The translations under genes and the position numbers were made by a program. A stretch of DNA of 64,000 bases, from NCBI GenBank assembly GCA_033977485.1, contig CM066991.1, forward strand, positions 56,725,350 through 56,789,349, read 5' to 3'. Positions within the stretch are counted from its first letter, which is position 1. The number at the start of each line of letters is the position of its first letter. The notes beneath the pieces are model-generated. The model saw only the letters and a list, made by a program, of their open reading frames with translations. It ran no database searches and was not told the DNA's origin. Below, in pieces: positions 1 to 10,630 of the stretch. The stretch comes from Hydrangea macrophylla. Taxonomy: Eukaryota; Streptophyta; Magnoliopsida; Cornales; Hydrangeaceae.

Positions 1-2230
1 GGAGCATTGGGATGGACTATTGCCGACCTCAAAGGCATAAGCTCATCTGTTTGCACCCATAAAATATACTTGGAGAAAGACGCTAAACCGTCGTGACAAA
101 TGCAAAGGCGTCTGAATTCCAACATGCAAGAAGTAGTCAAAAAGGAAGTTTTAAAACTACTTGATGTTGGGATCATATATCCTATTTCTAACAGCCCCTG
201 GGTCAGCTCGACTCAAGTGCTGGCAAAGAAGGCAGGCATAACGGTTATTCCTAATAAAGATGGCAAATTAGTAATAACACGCATCCCCATCGGATGGCAG
301 ATGTGTATCTATTACCGAAAACTAAATACCGTGACCCAAAAAGACCACTTTCCATTACCATTCATGGATCAAATGCTAGAACGAGTGGCGGGTCATAAGT
401 ACTATTGCTTTTTAGATAGATACAATGGGTATAACCAAATGGACATAGCTCTTGAAGATTAGGAGAAAACCACTTTCACGTGTCTGTTCGGTACTTTTGC
501 TTACCGTCGTATGCCCTTCGATTTATGCAATGCACCAGCTACTTTTCAGCAGTGCATGTTAAGCATATATTCAGTGATATGGTCGAAAAAATACTTGAAG
601 TCTTGATGGACAATTTTTTATGTTCGGCCATAGGTTTGAAAATTGCTTAGACAATCTTGAACGTGTGCTAGAACGTTGCAAGGACAAACATCTAGTGTTA
701 AACTGGGAAAAATTTTACTTCATGGTGACTAAGGGAATAGTCCTCGGCCACATTATCTCTGACGAAGGTATGCAAGTGGATAAAGTTAAAATCGACATAA
801 TCATAGATAAAAAGGGAGTAGAGAATGTAATTGCGGACCATTTGTCTCGGTAAACCTTTGTTGACAATACCAAATTGATACCGATCAAGGATGAATTCCC
901 AGATGAGCAACTGATGACTGTTTCCAGCTTGCCTTGGTTTGCAGATATAGTGAATTATCTAGTCATGGGAGAAAACCCTGAACATTGGTCAAATCAAGAT
1001 AAGAAACGGTTCCTCTCATTCGCACGTCACTTCTTTTTTGATGACCCGTACTTATTCAAGTATTGTGCCGATCAGGTCATTAGACGTTACATTCCAAATG
1101 AGGATATAACCGTGATCTTAGCTTCATGCCACTTTGAAGCTTGCGGTGGCCATTTTGCTTCACAAAAGACCGCACAGAAAATCCTATATAGCCACTTGTA
1201 TTGGCCAACCATATTCAAGGATGCCCATGAATTTTGTAAATCATGCCAAGGCTGTCAAAAGCTCAGCGCAATCTCAAAAAAAAATTCTATGCCTTTAGCT
1301 CCCATAATCTCAATCGTAATTTTTGATTGTTGAGGCATAAATTTCGTGGGTCCATTCCCGAAGTTAAATAACTACGAGTATATACTCCTTGCTATAGAGT
1401 ATATCTCAAAATGGGTAGAGGCAATCCCAACAAGGTGAAATGATCATCGCACAGTTATTTCTTTCTTAAAAGAAAATATTTGTTCACGTTTTGGAACCCC
1501 AAAGGCATTAATTAGTGACCAAGAAAAGCACTTCTGCAATAGACCCTTTGAGTCACTTCTCAAAAAGTATGGGGTTAACCATAAAATCGCCTTAGCCTAT
1601 CACCCACAAACTAACGGGTAGGCAGAATTGGCTAACCGAAAAGTAAAACATATTCTCGAAAAAATGGTTAGTTCAAACAGGAAAGACTAGGCATATAAGC
1701 TGACTGATGCTCTATGGGCGTACCGTATTGCCTACAAAATAAACCTAGGAATGTCCCCATATAGGCTAATGTATGGAAATGCATGTCATCTCCCTGTCAA
1801 AATTGACCATAAAGCATATTCGGTGACACGCTCATTAAACTTCGATATTAAAGAGGGATGACAGTTAAGAAAACTTTGACTCGCGAAGCTAGAGGAAATC
1901 CGTAAAGATGCGTATGACTATGCAAAGTTGCATAAGGAAAGGTTGAAGGCTCACCACGATAGAATGATCTTTCATAAATCATTTGAGCCAGGGCAAAAAG
2001 TCTTATTATACGACTCTCGCCTTCACCTCTTCCCAGGAAAACTCCGATCTCGGTGGACAGGACCATTCATAGTCAAATTTGTTTTTCTACATGGGGCCGT
2101 TGAGCTATTCAATCCAAAGAATGATGAAAGTTTCAAGGTCAACGACCAAAGATTGAAGTCGTTCTTGGACAATTTCCAACCCGAAGTTGAGCACATCCAA
2201 TTGGATGAGCCCAACTATTCTTCTACTTAA
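1..2230 (+). pseudogene. Decayed Athila-type (Ty3/gypsy) pol: reverse transcriptase fragment plus integrase
   Basis: Remnant of a retrotransposon polyprotein whose 5' part lies before the window. Bases 100-462 encode the start of the reverse transcriptase, including a YCFLDRYNGYNQ-type motif, and 620-810 give the distal RT. RT then jumps directly to the 'ENVIADHLSR' end of RNase H, so about 200 residues are deleted. From 850 an integrase follows, with an HHCC-like zinc finger (H near 1130, CxxC near 1240-1255), a GPFP block near 1350, an ISDQEK block near 1512, an HPQTNG block near 1604 and a GPF/Y-like C-terminal module near 2055-2100. In-frame stops occur at least at 460, 1331, 1436, 1618 and 1687. 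The relative at 18590-24256 shows what is missing. The family assignment is firm by eye; the copy is dead. Confidence 0.9.
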
Positions 2231-2390
2231 AATGCCAAAGCGTGTTTGCAAACTGTTGTTGTACTCTTTACTTTTATTGCATTTTGTTTTTTTTTCTTTT
2301 CATCTATTTCTGTTTTATTTCCCCTTTGTGAGTGTGACTGTGATTCTAATCCGCTATTCCATATTATCTCTCCCTTATAGGCTACTCAAT

Positions 2391-3211
2391 ATGAGAGACG
2401 ATGACGTCCATTAGATTGGGTCATGGGTTGATTTAGAATACCAGAACCCTCCTTAGACTGCCGAGGAGATTGCATTCTACCTTTCTCCTTATCAAGGGCT
2501 CGGGGTGGATGATGTAATTGACCTGACCCAACGGTACATCCCTTACAATTCTGCCCTCCTCAATATTAATCCTTTTGAAAATATTGACTTCCCTGAAGAG
2601 GAAGGAGAACCATAGGGGTATTTCGTCGGGGAAGTAGATGATGCACTCCTAGAACAGTGGGAGAATGACTCAATGTGGGAACCATGGGATGAAGACGATT
2701 TACAAGATGTGGTGCCCGAACGCCATCACGTTGTCTTCATATATGTGGATGAATTCTTTGTCATCGAATTGGTTCCATACATCTATGTGCACATGAGCTA
2801 TTTGTTGTTCCGGCTTCAATGCCCCCTACCTGCTAGTGCACATGGTTCTATCACGCCAATAGTGAGGTTGAATCATTGTCACATCTCATTTTATTTTCTT
2901 TCCTTTTTTTTTGTCTTTCTTTGTTTACTCCTTTCACTTTTAGTTCTTTCATTTGATTTATTTAATTTCTTTCTTTTTGGTTCTCTTTTGTTTTCCTTGT
3001 CCAGGATTATCACTATGTACCACAATGGTCTACCAGTGTTCCTTTCGCACCTACTATTTCATGGACCTTATATAGGGTCTCCTGGTACTCCACCGCAAGA
3101 GAACAACTAGTTGAGGAGTTACACTCCTTTATCTATGACGCCGTCAGGCTCACCACTATCACCTCTTGCTTGCGCTTTCAACTCTTTGGAGGTTTTCAAC
3201 ACTTTCGATGA
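2391..3211 (+). pseudogene. Decayed, apparently spliced acidic accessory ORF of the Athila-like element
   Basis: An open frame starts at ATG 2391 just after a pyrimidine tract ending in an AG, and carries three stops (near 2412, 2454 and 2613). It is rich in D and E and contains an EEIAFYLSPY-like stretch. A GT donor at 2862 and a CAG acceptor ending at 3004 remove a T-rich intron. The frame is kept exactly, because exon 1 is 157 codons and exon 2 starts in phase 0 and ends at 3211. The EEIA..LSPYxG....D.IDL pattern resembles EDIASIFAPYSG in the 252-residue ORF at 13944-14702 of the other Athila-like element, which suggests one accessory protein family. The function is unknown. Homology is judged by eye and is weak. 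Confidence 0.5.
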
Positions 3212-3595
3212 TATTCTGGACGCTTTCATATCCTTTTGAAATTGTGAATTATTGAGTTTGGATTCCACTTTTGAAGATTTGGCGGAGTATGAAACAATTA
3301 CAGAAGAGGGAATTTTCATGTTCAAAGATTAGTGACCCACTTCAGTTGTGTTTTGTCATTTGATTAATCTTTTCTCAATTAAAGTGTAATGCTAGACAAA
3401 GAATTGTTAGTTTTATTTTAAATTCTAGTTTTTCTGTGTAATAAGGTCTTAAGGAAATAATGTTGCAAAAGGAGGCTATTAAAAATTTATATTTATAAAA
3501 TTTGTAATTGATATTTCTATGATGATGCTTTCTGGCTTACATGTTCTGTGCTTGCACTGCTTTTAGACTATTCTTGTATGTCTATACTAGTTTTT

Positions 3596-4265
3596 GTTAA
3601 TTGGGGGTGCATAGGTATTCTATTCAAAGAGTTCTAAAAATTTTGGAGTTCGATCGATCGAACTTTTCTCGATTGATCAAAGTCTTGGAATCCTTAAGCG
3701 CTTGAACAGGTCTCAAACGATCGATCTTTCGATCGATCGCGACTTGTATTTAAACGAGGCATCCCCAACACTCTTCTTCAGTTTCTCTCTCTCTCTCTCT
3801 CTCTCTCAAGCTCTCGAGTGATTCCACACAAAGAGAGAGCACTCGGGGTGATTCTGTTGTCCCTAATCAATCTCACCATTTGGAGAGCTTCAGTGCTACA
3901 AAATCATCATCATCATCATCCCCCACCCCTCCACTACACGTTCACCGAGGTAGGTTCTCACCTACCCCCCTATCTCATTTTTGTTCAAAAACATGAGGGG
4001 GTGCCCCTCCATTGGTCCTAAGACCAATTAATGTATGTCTTGATCTCTTATTTTGTGTTTTCTTGTCATTCCCATTTCCTTTTCTCTATCTCTGCATTTT
4101 TCTATGCTCGATCGATCGAGCTGGGCTCAAGCGATCAAAGCTGTCCCTTGTTCAATCGATCCAGAAATGTTCGATCGATCGAACTTATGCAGAGGCAGAA
4201 TCCTTCTTTTGTTTTGTTTTCCTGCTTTAATTGGCCCTTTCTTCTTTTTTTTTCTCTAATTTCAG
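3596..4265 (+). promoter_or_regulatory. Promoter-like block between pol and env-like ORF: palindrome clusters, TATA-like box, CT leader, intron
   Basis: A polypurine-like TTGGGGGTG lies at 3600-3609. Palindromes of the TTCGATCGATCGAA type follow at 3649-3738 with centres near 3655.5, 3674.5, 3699.5, 3718.5 and 3734.5. Next come a TATA-like TATTTAAA at 3747-3754, a (CT)n tract at 3784-3807 and a CAT/CCACC-rich leader. A good splice donor (GAG|GTAGGT) lies at 3950, and a second cluster has centres near 4113.5, 4132.5, 4157.5 and 4176.5. The acceptor (TTTCAG) ends at 4265, 12 bp before the env-like ATG. Athila env-like ORFs are known to be expressed from spliced RNA. An internal promoter is my inference from this arrangement. 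Confidence 0.5.
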
Positions 4266-4276
4266 GGGCCTTCACG

Positions 4277-4831
4277 ATGAATCCTATCATGGGCTACCAC
4301 AAGTCCAAGCCCCTTGTTCTCACTATACCTGATCTAGTACTCGCACACGGGTTTCGAAATGATGAGGATCGAGTTTGGTTCACTCGCTACTTTTAAGCGC
4401 GAAAGGTGATGTTGGAGCGACCGCTTGAGTATGTATGGCTATCTATTCCTTGGTTTCTGGCATGGATCAGAGACATGCCCCTTTGGTACGACATGCTGAT
4501 TCAGGCAAAGTACATCAATATTTCTTGGGTTCGCGAGGCTTGTGCAACAATGATCAAGGACCCCGCCACACCATTTACATATAGATCTTTCTTTCGCGGG
4601 CGTGAGATCATCTTTAGCCCTGCTACTGTAGCTGCTGCTCTAGGGGTACCTAAGGTACCTGACTGCTTCTACCCTCATATACTAGGTGCCCCAGAGACTT
4701 TTCCCTCCGCTATCATACGTGAGATCATGGGAGGGGCTGTTCAGATCTGGAACGGCATTTCCCTGATCGAGGATCAATTTTTGATCAAAAGTACCATCTC
4801 CTCCACCTGGCGCTTGCCAACTGTATTTTGA
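4277..4831 (+). pseudogene. Env-like ORF ('putative plant transposon protein' type) of the Athila-like element
   Basis: ATG 4277 opens a frame that runs to 4831 with one internal TAA at 4394-4396. The product has a DLVLAHGFRND..R.WFTRYF start and then a helix-rich region with YDMLIQAKYINISWV and RSFFRGREIIFSPATVAAALGVP, typical of the plant retroelement protein found downstream of pol in Athila/Calypso-like elements. It is shorter than the 431-codon equivalent at 15402-16697, so the 3' part has been lost. Its own splice acceptor lies 12 bp upstream. The 'env-like' name rests on position only; the sequence shows no viral envelope fold. Confidence 0.65.
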
Positions 4832-5663
4832 TGACTTCATACCATGAGAAGGGTCCCCTTTTTATAGTTTGAGAAATTGGTTGGGAAGTTATATTTAAGC
4901 GACGTGGGACATAAAAAACACACTTTTGGGCATTTTTGGGCAATGTGAGGGCTTGGGGCATCAATTTAAACTATTTTAGGAATATTTTAGCTCTCAAGAT
5001 CCTACCTCGAAGTCCGAGTTTTGCTCGATAAAACACGATTTTTGTCATTTCATGTGAAAAGGCTATTCTAACTTGGGTTCTTGTTTCTAAATTGAGTTTC
5101 TAACGTACCTAAGTCTTCCTAGAGGTTATTCTAACATATCTAAGAGACCACGGTGTTTCACGGTGTTCTACTTCATAGGAAACAATTCTCGATTCCAGTC
5201 ATCGTGTTGTTCTTGAGGCAGGGTTCCTTCTGTCAAAAAGACGAACCAAAATAGGGTGTCTATAGTTTTCCCCTCTTTGATAGAGCTTTGCCAGCAACAC
5301 GCATCATAAGGGAATGTCAAAGCATGACAACCTTTTAGTGAGTTTGGAAGACTTCAGGAAGAAAATTGAAAAAATCAATAACATGCAAGCATACAAGGAA
5401 ATCTAGAAAATCAAGTGGTCACACTCGAAAAAGCTATCGATGTATTCCTTTATAGGAAAATATTAGACCAATCATAGTTCAATGAGCACACCATATACAA
5501 GAAAAAATTCAAGTAAAACACAATGAATGACATGAAGCTTAAATTACTGCAAACATACAACATACTCGGGGGTCCTGTGAAAGATGTCCTTATCGCGGAC
5601 GATGCATTGGAATGTCCTAAGTGCGAACGATGCAACATTGGGGTGTCCTAAGCATGGACGATG
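4832..5663. other. No gene seen; probable decayed retroelement tail
   Basis: No coding frame worth reporting. Around 4910-5290 the sequence reads like retroelement 3' untranslated DNA (GGGCATTTTTGGGCAA and a GGGTGTCTATAG end near 5257), but no matching second LTR is present, so the type is not settled. Confidence 0.4.
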
Positions 5664-6180
5664 TGACATCTCTGTGTGTAGCTCCACGTGACCTAGGTGG
5701 AGATAAGAGGGGTCCATAGAGCCACTTAAGGTAAATTATGCCCGGAATACATAGTGATGAGCCATAATTGTAGGCGAACATCACGAGCATTTTCAACTAG
5801 CAACTATTAATGCAACTATAGACATCTTCGTGCTTAGCTCTTCGCGTGAGCTCGGTAGAGACAAGAAGGGTCCATAGAGCCACTTAAGGCAAACTATGCC
5901 CCGAATACATAGTGATGAGCCATAATTGAGGCAAACATCATGAGCATTTGCAACTAGAAACTATCAATGCAACTATCGACATCTCTATGCGTAGCACTTT
6001 GAGCAAGCTAAGTGGAGACAAGGGGTCCATAGAGCCACTTAAAGCAAACTATGCACGAAATACATAGTGATGAGCTAGTTATGGCGAATATCATGATCAT
6101 TTGCAACTGGCAACTATCAACTATCAATCTAACTATTGACATCTCTGTACGTAGCTCTTCGTGCGAGCTAGTCAAGAAGG
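5664..6180. repeat. Tandem repeat, about 155-158 bp unit, roughly 3.3 copies
   Basis: The phrase GGTCCATAGAGCCACTTAA recurs at about 5711, 5869 and 6024, giving periods of 158 and 155 bp. Each unit also repeats CATAGTGATGAG, a (G)CGAACATCA phrase, CAACTA(T)CAATGCAACTAT and GACATCTCTGTGCGTAGCTC. A fourth, partial unit fades out by about 6240, where 'gagccat.taa' phrases persist. No coding potential. It could be the subterminal array of a larger transposon or a short satellite. Confidence 0.85.
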
Positions 6181-6499
6181 ATAACTCAGCTAGGGAATAA
6201 ATTCATGGAGCCATCTAAGGCAAACCATGAGTGTAGTGTAAGATTCAATACAAATGAGGGTTAACTTTGTTGGGGAATTGGATATAAATACGACATCACT
6301 CTTCTAGTAAAAGGTACTTCTGGAGCCATTTAAAACAAACCAGGAGCACTATGTGTGACTCAGAAATTGCTCGAATGGATGAATGCCACAGTGTGGGAAC
6401 TCTGGAAACTAATGTAGTACAATGCTAAATGAGAGTAATTGCTCTACTGGGGATTCTTATGCATGAAAATGATATTCTATGAATGTTTCCAAGCACTCA

Positions 6500-7208
6500 A
6501 CTTTATGGAAAATTGATAGAAAATGCATGAAAAGGGGCAAAACGGAGCCAAGATTGGGTCTAGGGACCAAACGGGGCATTATAGGGAAAAAATGCAAAAA
6601 TCTGGGAAAACTGTGCTGAGTGCCATAATGGCACTTGCGGAGTGCTGCGCGGCACTAGGAGAGTGTCACTATGACTCTCAGCCTCTTTTTATTCATTTTT
6701 CTTTTGTTTGCTTCTCATTCTGAATTTGACTTGTTTCCTTTCCAAAATTGCTCCTTTTCCTTCATTTTCTCTCCATTCTAAATCTTGGTTTTCTCATCCT
6801 CTCATTAGATTTTAATTTCAAGATCCTCACTTAGGCATTTAAAAAACCCCTTGCCATTCACTCAAAATCTATCCCAAACATCATCAAATCAGGGGTTTAT
6901 CATTCAAACTCAACATGTCATCATCATCATCAAGTTCATCTTTCAATATTGAAAGTGAGAGACCTCTTTCCCTTAATCTCTAGGAGGGGATACATTCTTA
7001 TAACCTTTCATCAAATTCTTTTCCCCCAATAACTTATAAGGGATCCTCATAAACATATATCCTCCAAAGCTAGGGAGGGAGAGGTATTTTCAAATCTTTT
7101 CTTTGAACTTCTTATTTTTCCTTTTCATATGCAATGTAAAATCAAGTTGGAGCTTGATATTAAATTTATGCATGCGATATATGTATTAGTTGTGTTTGAT
7201 TTCATCCT
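6500..7208 (+). promoter_or_regulatory. Palindrome triplet and pyrimidine-rich leader upstream of a PMD relic
   Basis: Three imperfect palindromes of the AGTG(CC...GG)CACT kind lie at 6619-6635, 6641-6656 and 6662-6676, with centres about 21 bp apart. A CT-rich stretch (6680-6800) and a CATCATCATCATC stretch (6918-6933) follow before the PMD-like reading frame. The layout resembles the block before the env-like ORF at 3596-4265. The promoter role is inferred. Confidence 0.35.
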
Positions 7209-8150
7209 TTGGGCAATAATCAAGTGCCACCATTTTCAAAACATGGATTTTCAAATTGTGCACATAAGGTGTTCGTAAAAATGCTCAAATTACCAATATT
7301 TTCTCTTTCATCATCCTTGGTATTGAAGGTAACCTTGAAAGGACATATGTGCCTCACCCTTGGCTATGAGTTGTATGATGAACTTCCTAAGGCCATAAAA
7401 ACCAAGGTGGATAATGATGGGTTTGGCGAATTTGTAAAGCTATTGGTTGGGAATTCTAATGCTTTGGCGCACCTCTAGCTTAGCAGAGCGATGGTGGGAC
7501 TCCACCAACACCTTCCATCTTCCTTTTGTGGAGATGATGATGACTCCTAATGACTTTTCCATGATCATTGGGCTTCAAGTAGGAGGATCTCCTATCATCA
7601 CTGATCCTACACTAAACATGCATGTCCCAACAAAGAGTAATCAACTAATTGGGGATATATCTACTCAAAGTGGTGAGTGGTGTAGTTCCTTATGCGTGGT
7701 TCCTCAAGACTTTTAGAAAATATGACCAATTTACTACAGACCAAGCCACAAGAGCTTCCATCATGTATATTCTAGGGTGCTCACTATTCAGTATTAAGGT
7801 AGATCATATTCATCTTTCTATCCTTGAGAGCATGGTTCATGTTGATCAAATCCATTGATATGATGGGGGTGTTACTAGCTTAGCAATCCTTTGCAAGAAA
7901 TGGGAGAGATCGCTGAATGGGCTCACCCGCGGTTGGAGGCTTCTAGAGAGTTTGAAAGGTATCACTCAATCTATTCCTTCTTTTTCTTTTTATTTTCTTT
8001 TCTTTCTCTTATCCTTTTTTCTTGGCGCCCTATTGGTTTTCCCACTTATTGCTTAATAGCTATGGAGCTTTGAATACTTCGGGATGCTTGCTCCTAGGCC
8101 TATGGAATTGAGTGTAATCCTAATTCTAAGAGGCCTTAAGTGGTAAAAAT
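7209..8150 (+). pseudogene. Plant mobile domain (PMD, aminotransferase-like) pseudogene
   Basis: Protein pieces in shifting frames line up with the PMD family (MAIN/MAIL1-like proteins, also carried by plant transposons). In order they are GYELYDELP near 7366, TNTFHLPFVEMMMTPNDFSMIIGLQVGG near 7506-7590, PYAWFLKTFRKYDQF near 7690-7730, ASIMYILGCSLF near 7755-7790 and EYFGMLAPRPMEL near 8075-8105. At least three frameshifts or stops break it. The TFHLPFxExxxTPxDFxxIxGLxVGG signature is the clearest sign. It probably travelled inside a transposon; no termini are recognised. Confidence 0.7.
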
Positions 8151-8389
8151 AGAAGGTAGGCATGACGGTCGGTGCTCACAACCTTAAAAAGTACTGGGAC
8201 TTTCTAACTCGCCTTATCGAGAACATGGTGACATAGGATCATTGGTCTAGGTTTCCTTGCTGGCTCCCTATAGATCGGTGGTTTAACTATCAAAATGGCG
8301 CATCTTGTTTACGGGCCCTTGTAGTGCTGCTTGGTTCTGGGTGAAAGGGTCCTAAGACAGGCGTGCCTATGTTAGAGTTTGATGGGGTA

Positions 8390-9302
8390 CGCCCTCAAAC
8401 CAATTAGCTTTGAACTAATATGGACATCAGTTTTAGTATATATTTATGGACATCATTGCTTACATTTCATTATGTATGTCTTTCATAAGATGAATGGTGG
8501 TTTGGCATCCTTGAACTTTGTAGTATGTGATTCATTTGTGTGAAAGAGTTTTACACATGGAAAATGTGAATCATATGATCCATGGGAGTTCTAAACACTC
8601 ACAGTGGATGATAAGACTGGATATCTTATCAGGTCTACGTTATAGCATGATTACCTTCTATTTGATAGAGTGATGAATCTCATTCACAAGAGTGTATGAC
8701 TCTAAAGTTAGTATGCTAGTGTATATGATGCATTGACGAACCTTGAGTTTACTCCATTGATAAGAACTGTCAATAGTTAATGGACACTCAAACATGTATG
8801 AAACACATGTACTTAATCCTGAGTTAATAATGGATACAAACTTTAGGCCTGGTTGTTTTGACTTACCAATCAGTGAGGTCTGCAAGATCAACACCTGGGT
8901 ATCTTGAATGATCATGTCTAAAGTATTGGGAAGATATTCTATCAAGACGGAATCTACCCTCTATTACAGAGTAAGTATTCTCTTGAGAATGTCACTGATA
9001 ATTGCAATCTTGTAGTCAATATGTTGGTGCATGTTTGGGGAAATACGAGAAGTAAATGGGGACCCAAGGATATAAGTTGTAATAATCAACTGGGAGATAG
9101 TACTACTTAGTCTTAGTGATAATTATGAATACTGAATATAGAGGGGCATTAATGTCATTTCATATAGATCTAGGTATTGCTTTGTGATTTGTCTCTTTGG
9201 TATTGGAGTGCATTTAATGTCATCATGCCATGAAGTTATAGATCCAGGACGGAGAGACAAAAGCCAGACTTTAGCTTTATCTTTAAAAAAAAAAAAAAAA
9301 AA
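8390..9302 (+). repeat. Interspersed repeat ending in an A18 tract, with a diverged copy at 28130-28610
   Basis: Several blocks recur near 28290-28590: AAGATCAACACCTGGGTATC, GAATCTACC....AGAGTAAG.ATT.., TTGAGAATGTCAC and ATGAATACTGA..(A)TAGAGG. The copy here ends in A18 (9285-9302), which fits a LINE or SINE-like tail. No protein frame is present, so the class stays open. The A-tail abuts and truncates the gag remnant that follows. Confidence 0.5.
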
Positions 9303-9624
9303 GCTTAAGACAGATTATTTCAATACGACAACTTTGATCAGAGATCGTACTACAAACTTCTTCAAATTCACGAATATGAAGATAAGCACATTCTGACCCC
9401 ATTCCATGGAAAGTTGGTAAGAGTGGAATCATACCTTGTATAAAATGAAAGTTTCCTGTATGTCTAGGTAGAGTGGTGCAAGAAGGAGTGATGTTTCATT
9501 CTGGGGTAAATAAATCACGTATAGACCATTGTTCACGTTCTGGTAAAACAAATTGTGGTATATTATACTCATATTCACTATGAGCGTCATTAGTTATTCC
9601 TTCTATGCCTTCAATTTCAGTCAT
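9303..9624 (-). pseudogene. gag N-terminal fragment of an older gypsy element
   Basis: Reading leftward from ATG 9624 the frame gives an acidic N-terminus, then REQWSIRDLFTPE, an in-frame stop, TPSCTTLP, LLPTFHGMGSECAYLHIREF and EVCSTISDQ. This is the standard Ty3/gypsy gag start ('LLPTFHG...YLHLREFEEVC'). It sits about 420 bp downstream of a primer-binding site and LTR end on the same strand (10047-10071), exactly where gag should be. The frame is cut at 9303 by the A-tract of the neighbouring repeat. It is dead. Confidence 0.75.
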
Positions 9625-10046
9625 TATTCTAGAAAATTATATACTAGTTGAATCATTAAAAATATTAGAATTATGAGGTACTTGATATAAAGCTTCAGAA
9701 GTATTCAAGAACATATGAAGTAAAAGAAAAGCTAAGTTTTGAAAATATCATTATTATTAATTATAGCTAAGTTAAAAAAAAAGCTTTTTTTAAATTAATT
9801 TTTTACATATATATTTTTTATAGACGATAGGTTTATATATGTATATTTTTTTTTTAAAAGATGGACACGTACATACTTATGTATATATATATTTATCAAA
9901 GAAAAAAATTATCTATAGTTTATTATTATTATTATTATTTTATGTCATTATTTAAAAAAAAACTAGATTATTTATAAGGTAGAATAGGTATATATATAGT
10001 GGGAGAAATAGTTTTAGACTTAACTTTATTTATTTATTTTAGCCGT

Positions 10047-10064
10047 TCCCCGACAACAGTGCCA
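10047..10064 (-). promoter_or_regulatory. Diverged tRNA-Asp-type primer-binding site
   Basis: On - this reads TGGCACTGTTGTCGGGGA. It differs at three positions from the site of the intact elements here (TGGCGCCGTTGCCGGGGA). It lies six bases inside the LTR end at 10071. Confidence 0.8.
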
Positions 10065-10070
10065 GAAACT

Positions 10071-10630
10071 TGACGACGTCCTACTAACGCGTTTTCTTAT
10101 TAACACCCAAGTGTTGGTGATCGTACAAGTAAGAAAGTTCTGGTAAGACCAGGTTGAGCCCACAAGGAACGGTAAAAAGATTTTAAAGATAGGAACTAAC
10201 TATTTGTCCCTAAAAAAAAAATAAAAGATGATGGATTTTTAGGGATTTTCCTAAACTACCAGTTCATACATTTTTGTAGTAAAACTAATTAAAAGGCTAT
10301 TTTTTTAGTAGTTTACGGTAAAGATTTTAACAGTACAAAATAAACCAACTAAGATACTAGTAAGAAAAGGAAGAAAAAAAAGATAAAAGCTACATTCCCA
10401 TGAAATGAACTTTTTGGATTTTATTATAGCAAAAAATGAAAATAATACAAATATTTAATCTAAGTTATCTAAAAACAGGAAATATTAATTAACTTGGAAG
10501 AAATGATTTAAATGGATTAGGAATATGCAAATCAATACTAGATCACACAACTTTTGTGTTTTTGAAAGGGTTTGACATTTTTAAACAGAGTGATTCTTGA
10601 TTTGAAAATAAACTTGTACCAGTTGAAGTC
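10071..10630 (-). repeat. 5' LTR of the older gypsy element, split by a later insertion
   Basis: On - the LTR ends ...GTCGTCA at 10071, six bases before the primer site. A stretch at 10080-10175 (on -, TTCCTTGTGGG.TC.ACCTGG ... CTTACTTGTACGATCACC ... CACTTGGGTGTT) matches the 3' end of the LTR at 36876-38492. The LTR is interrupted at 10630 by the full-length element and probably resumes at 26119-26133, where - begins TGACACACTTG. That would make it about 575 bp with TGAC...GTCA ends. Confidence 0.6.

Noticed and set aside
3649..3742. CRISPR-like regularly spaced repeats
   Set aside because: Units are short palindromes inside plant retroelement DNA with no spacer variety; CRISPR does not apply.
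4277..4831. Endogenous pararetrovirus (caulimovirus) or true viral envelope gene
   Set aside because: The sequence matches the plant retroelement 'env-like' family; no movement protein, coat zinc finger or fusion/transmembrane features are seen.
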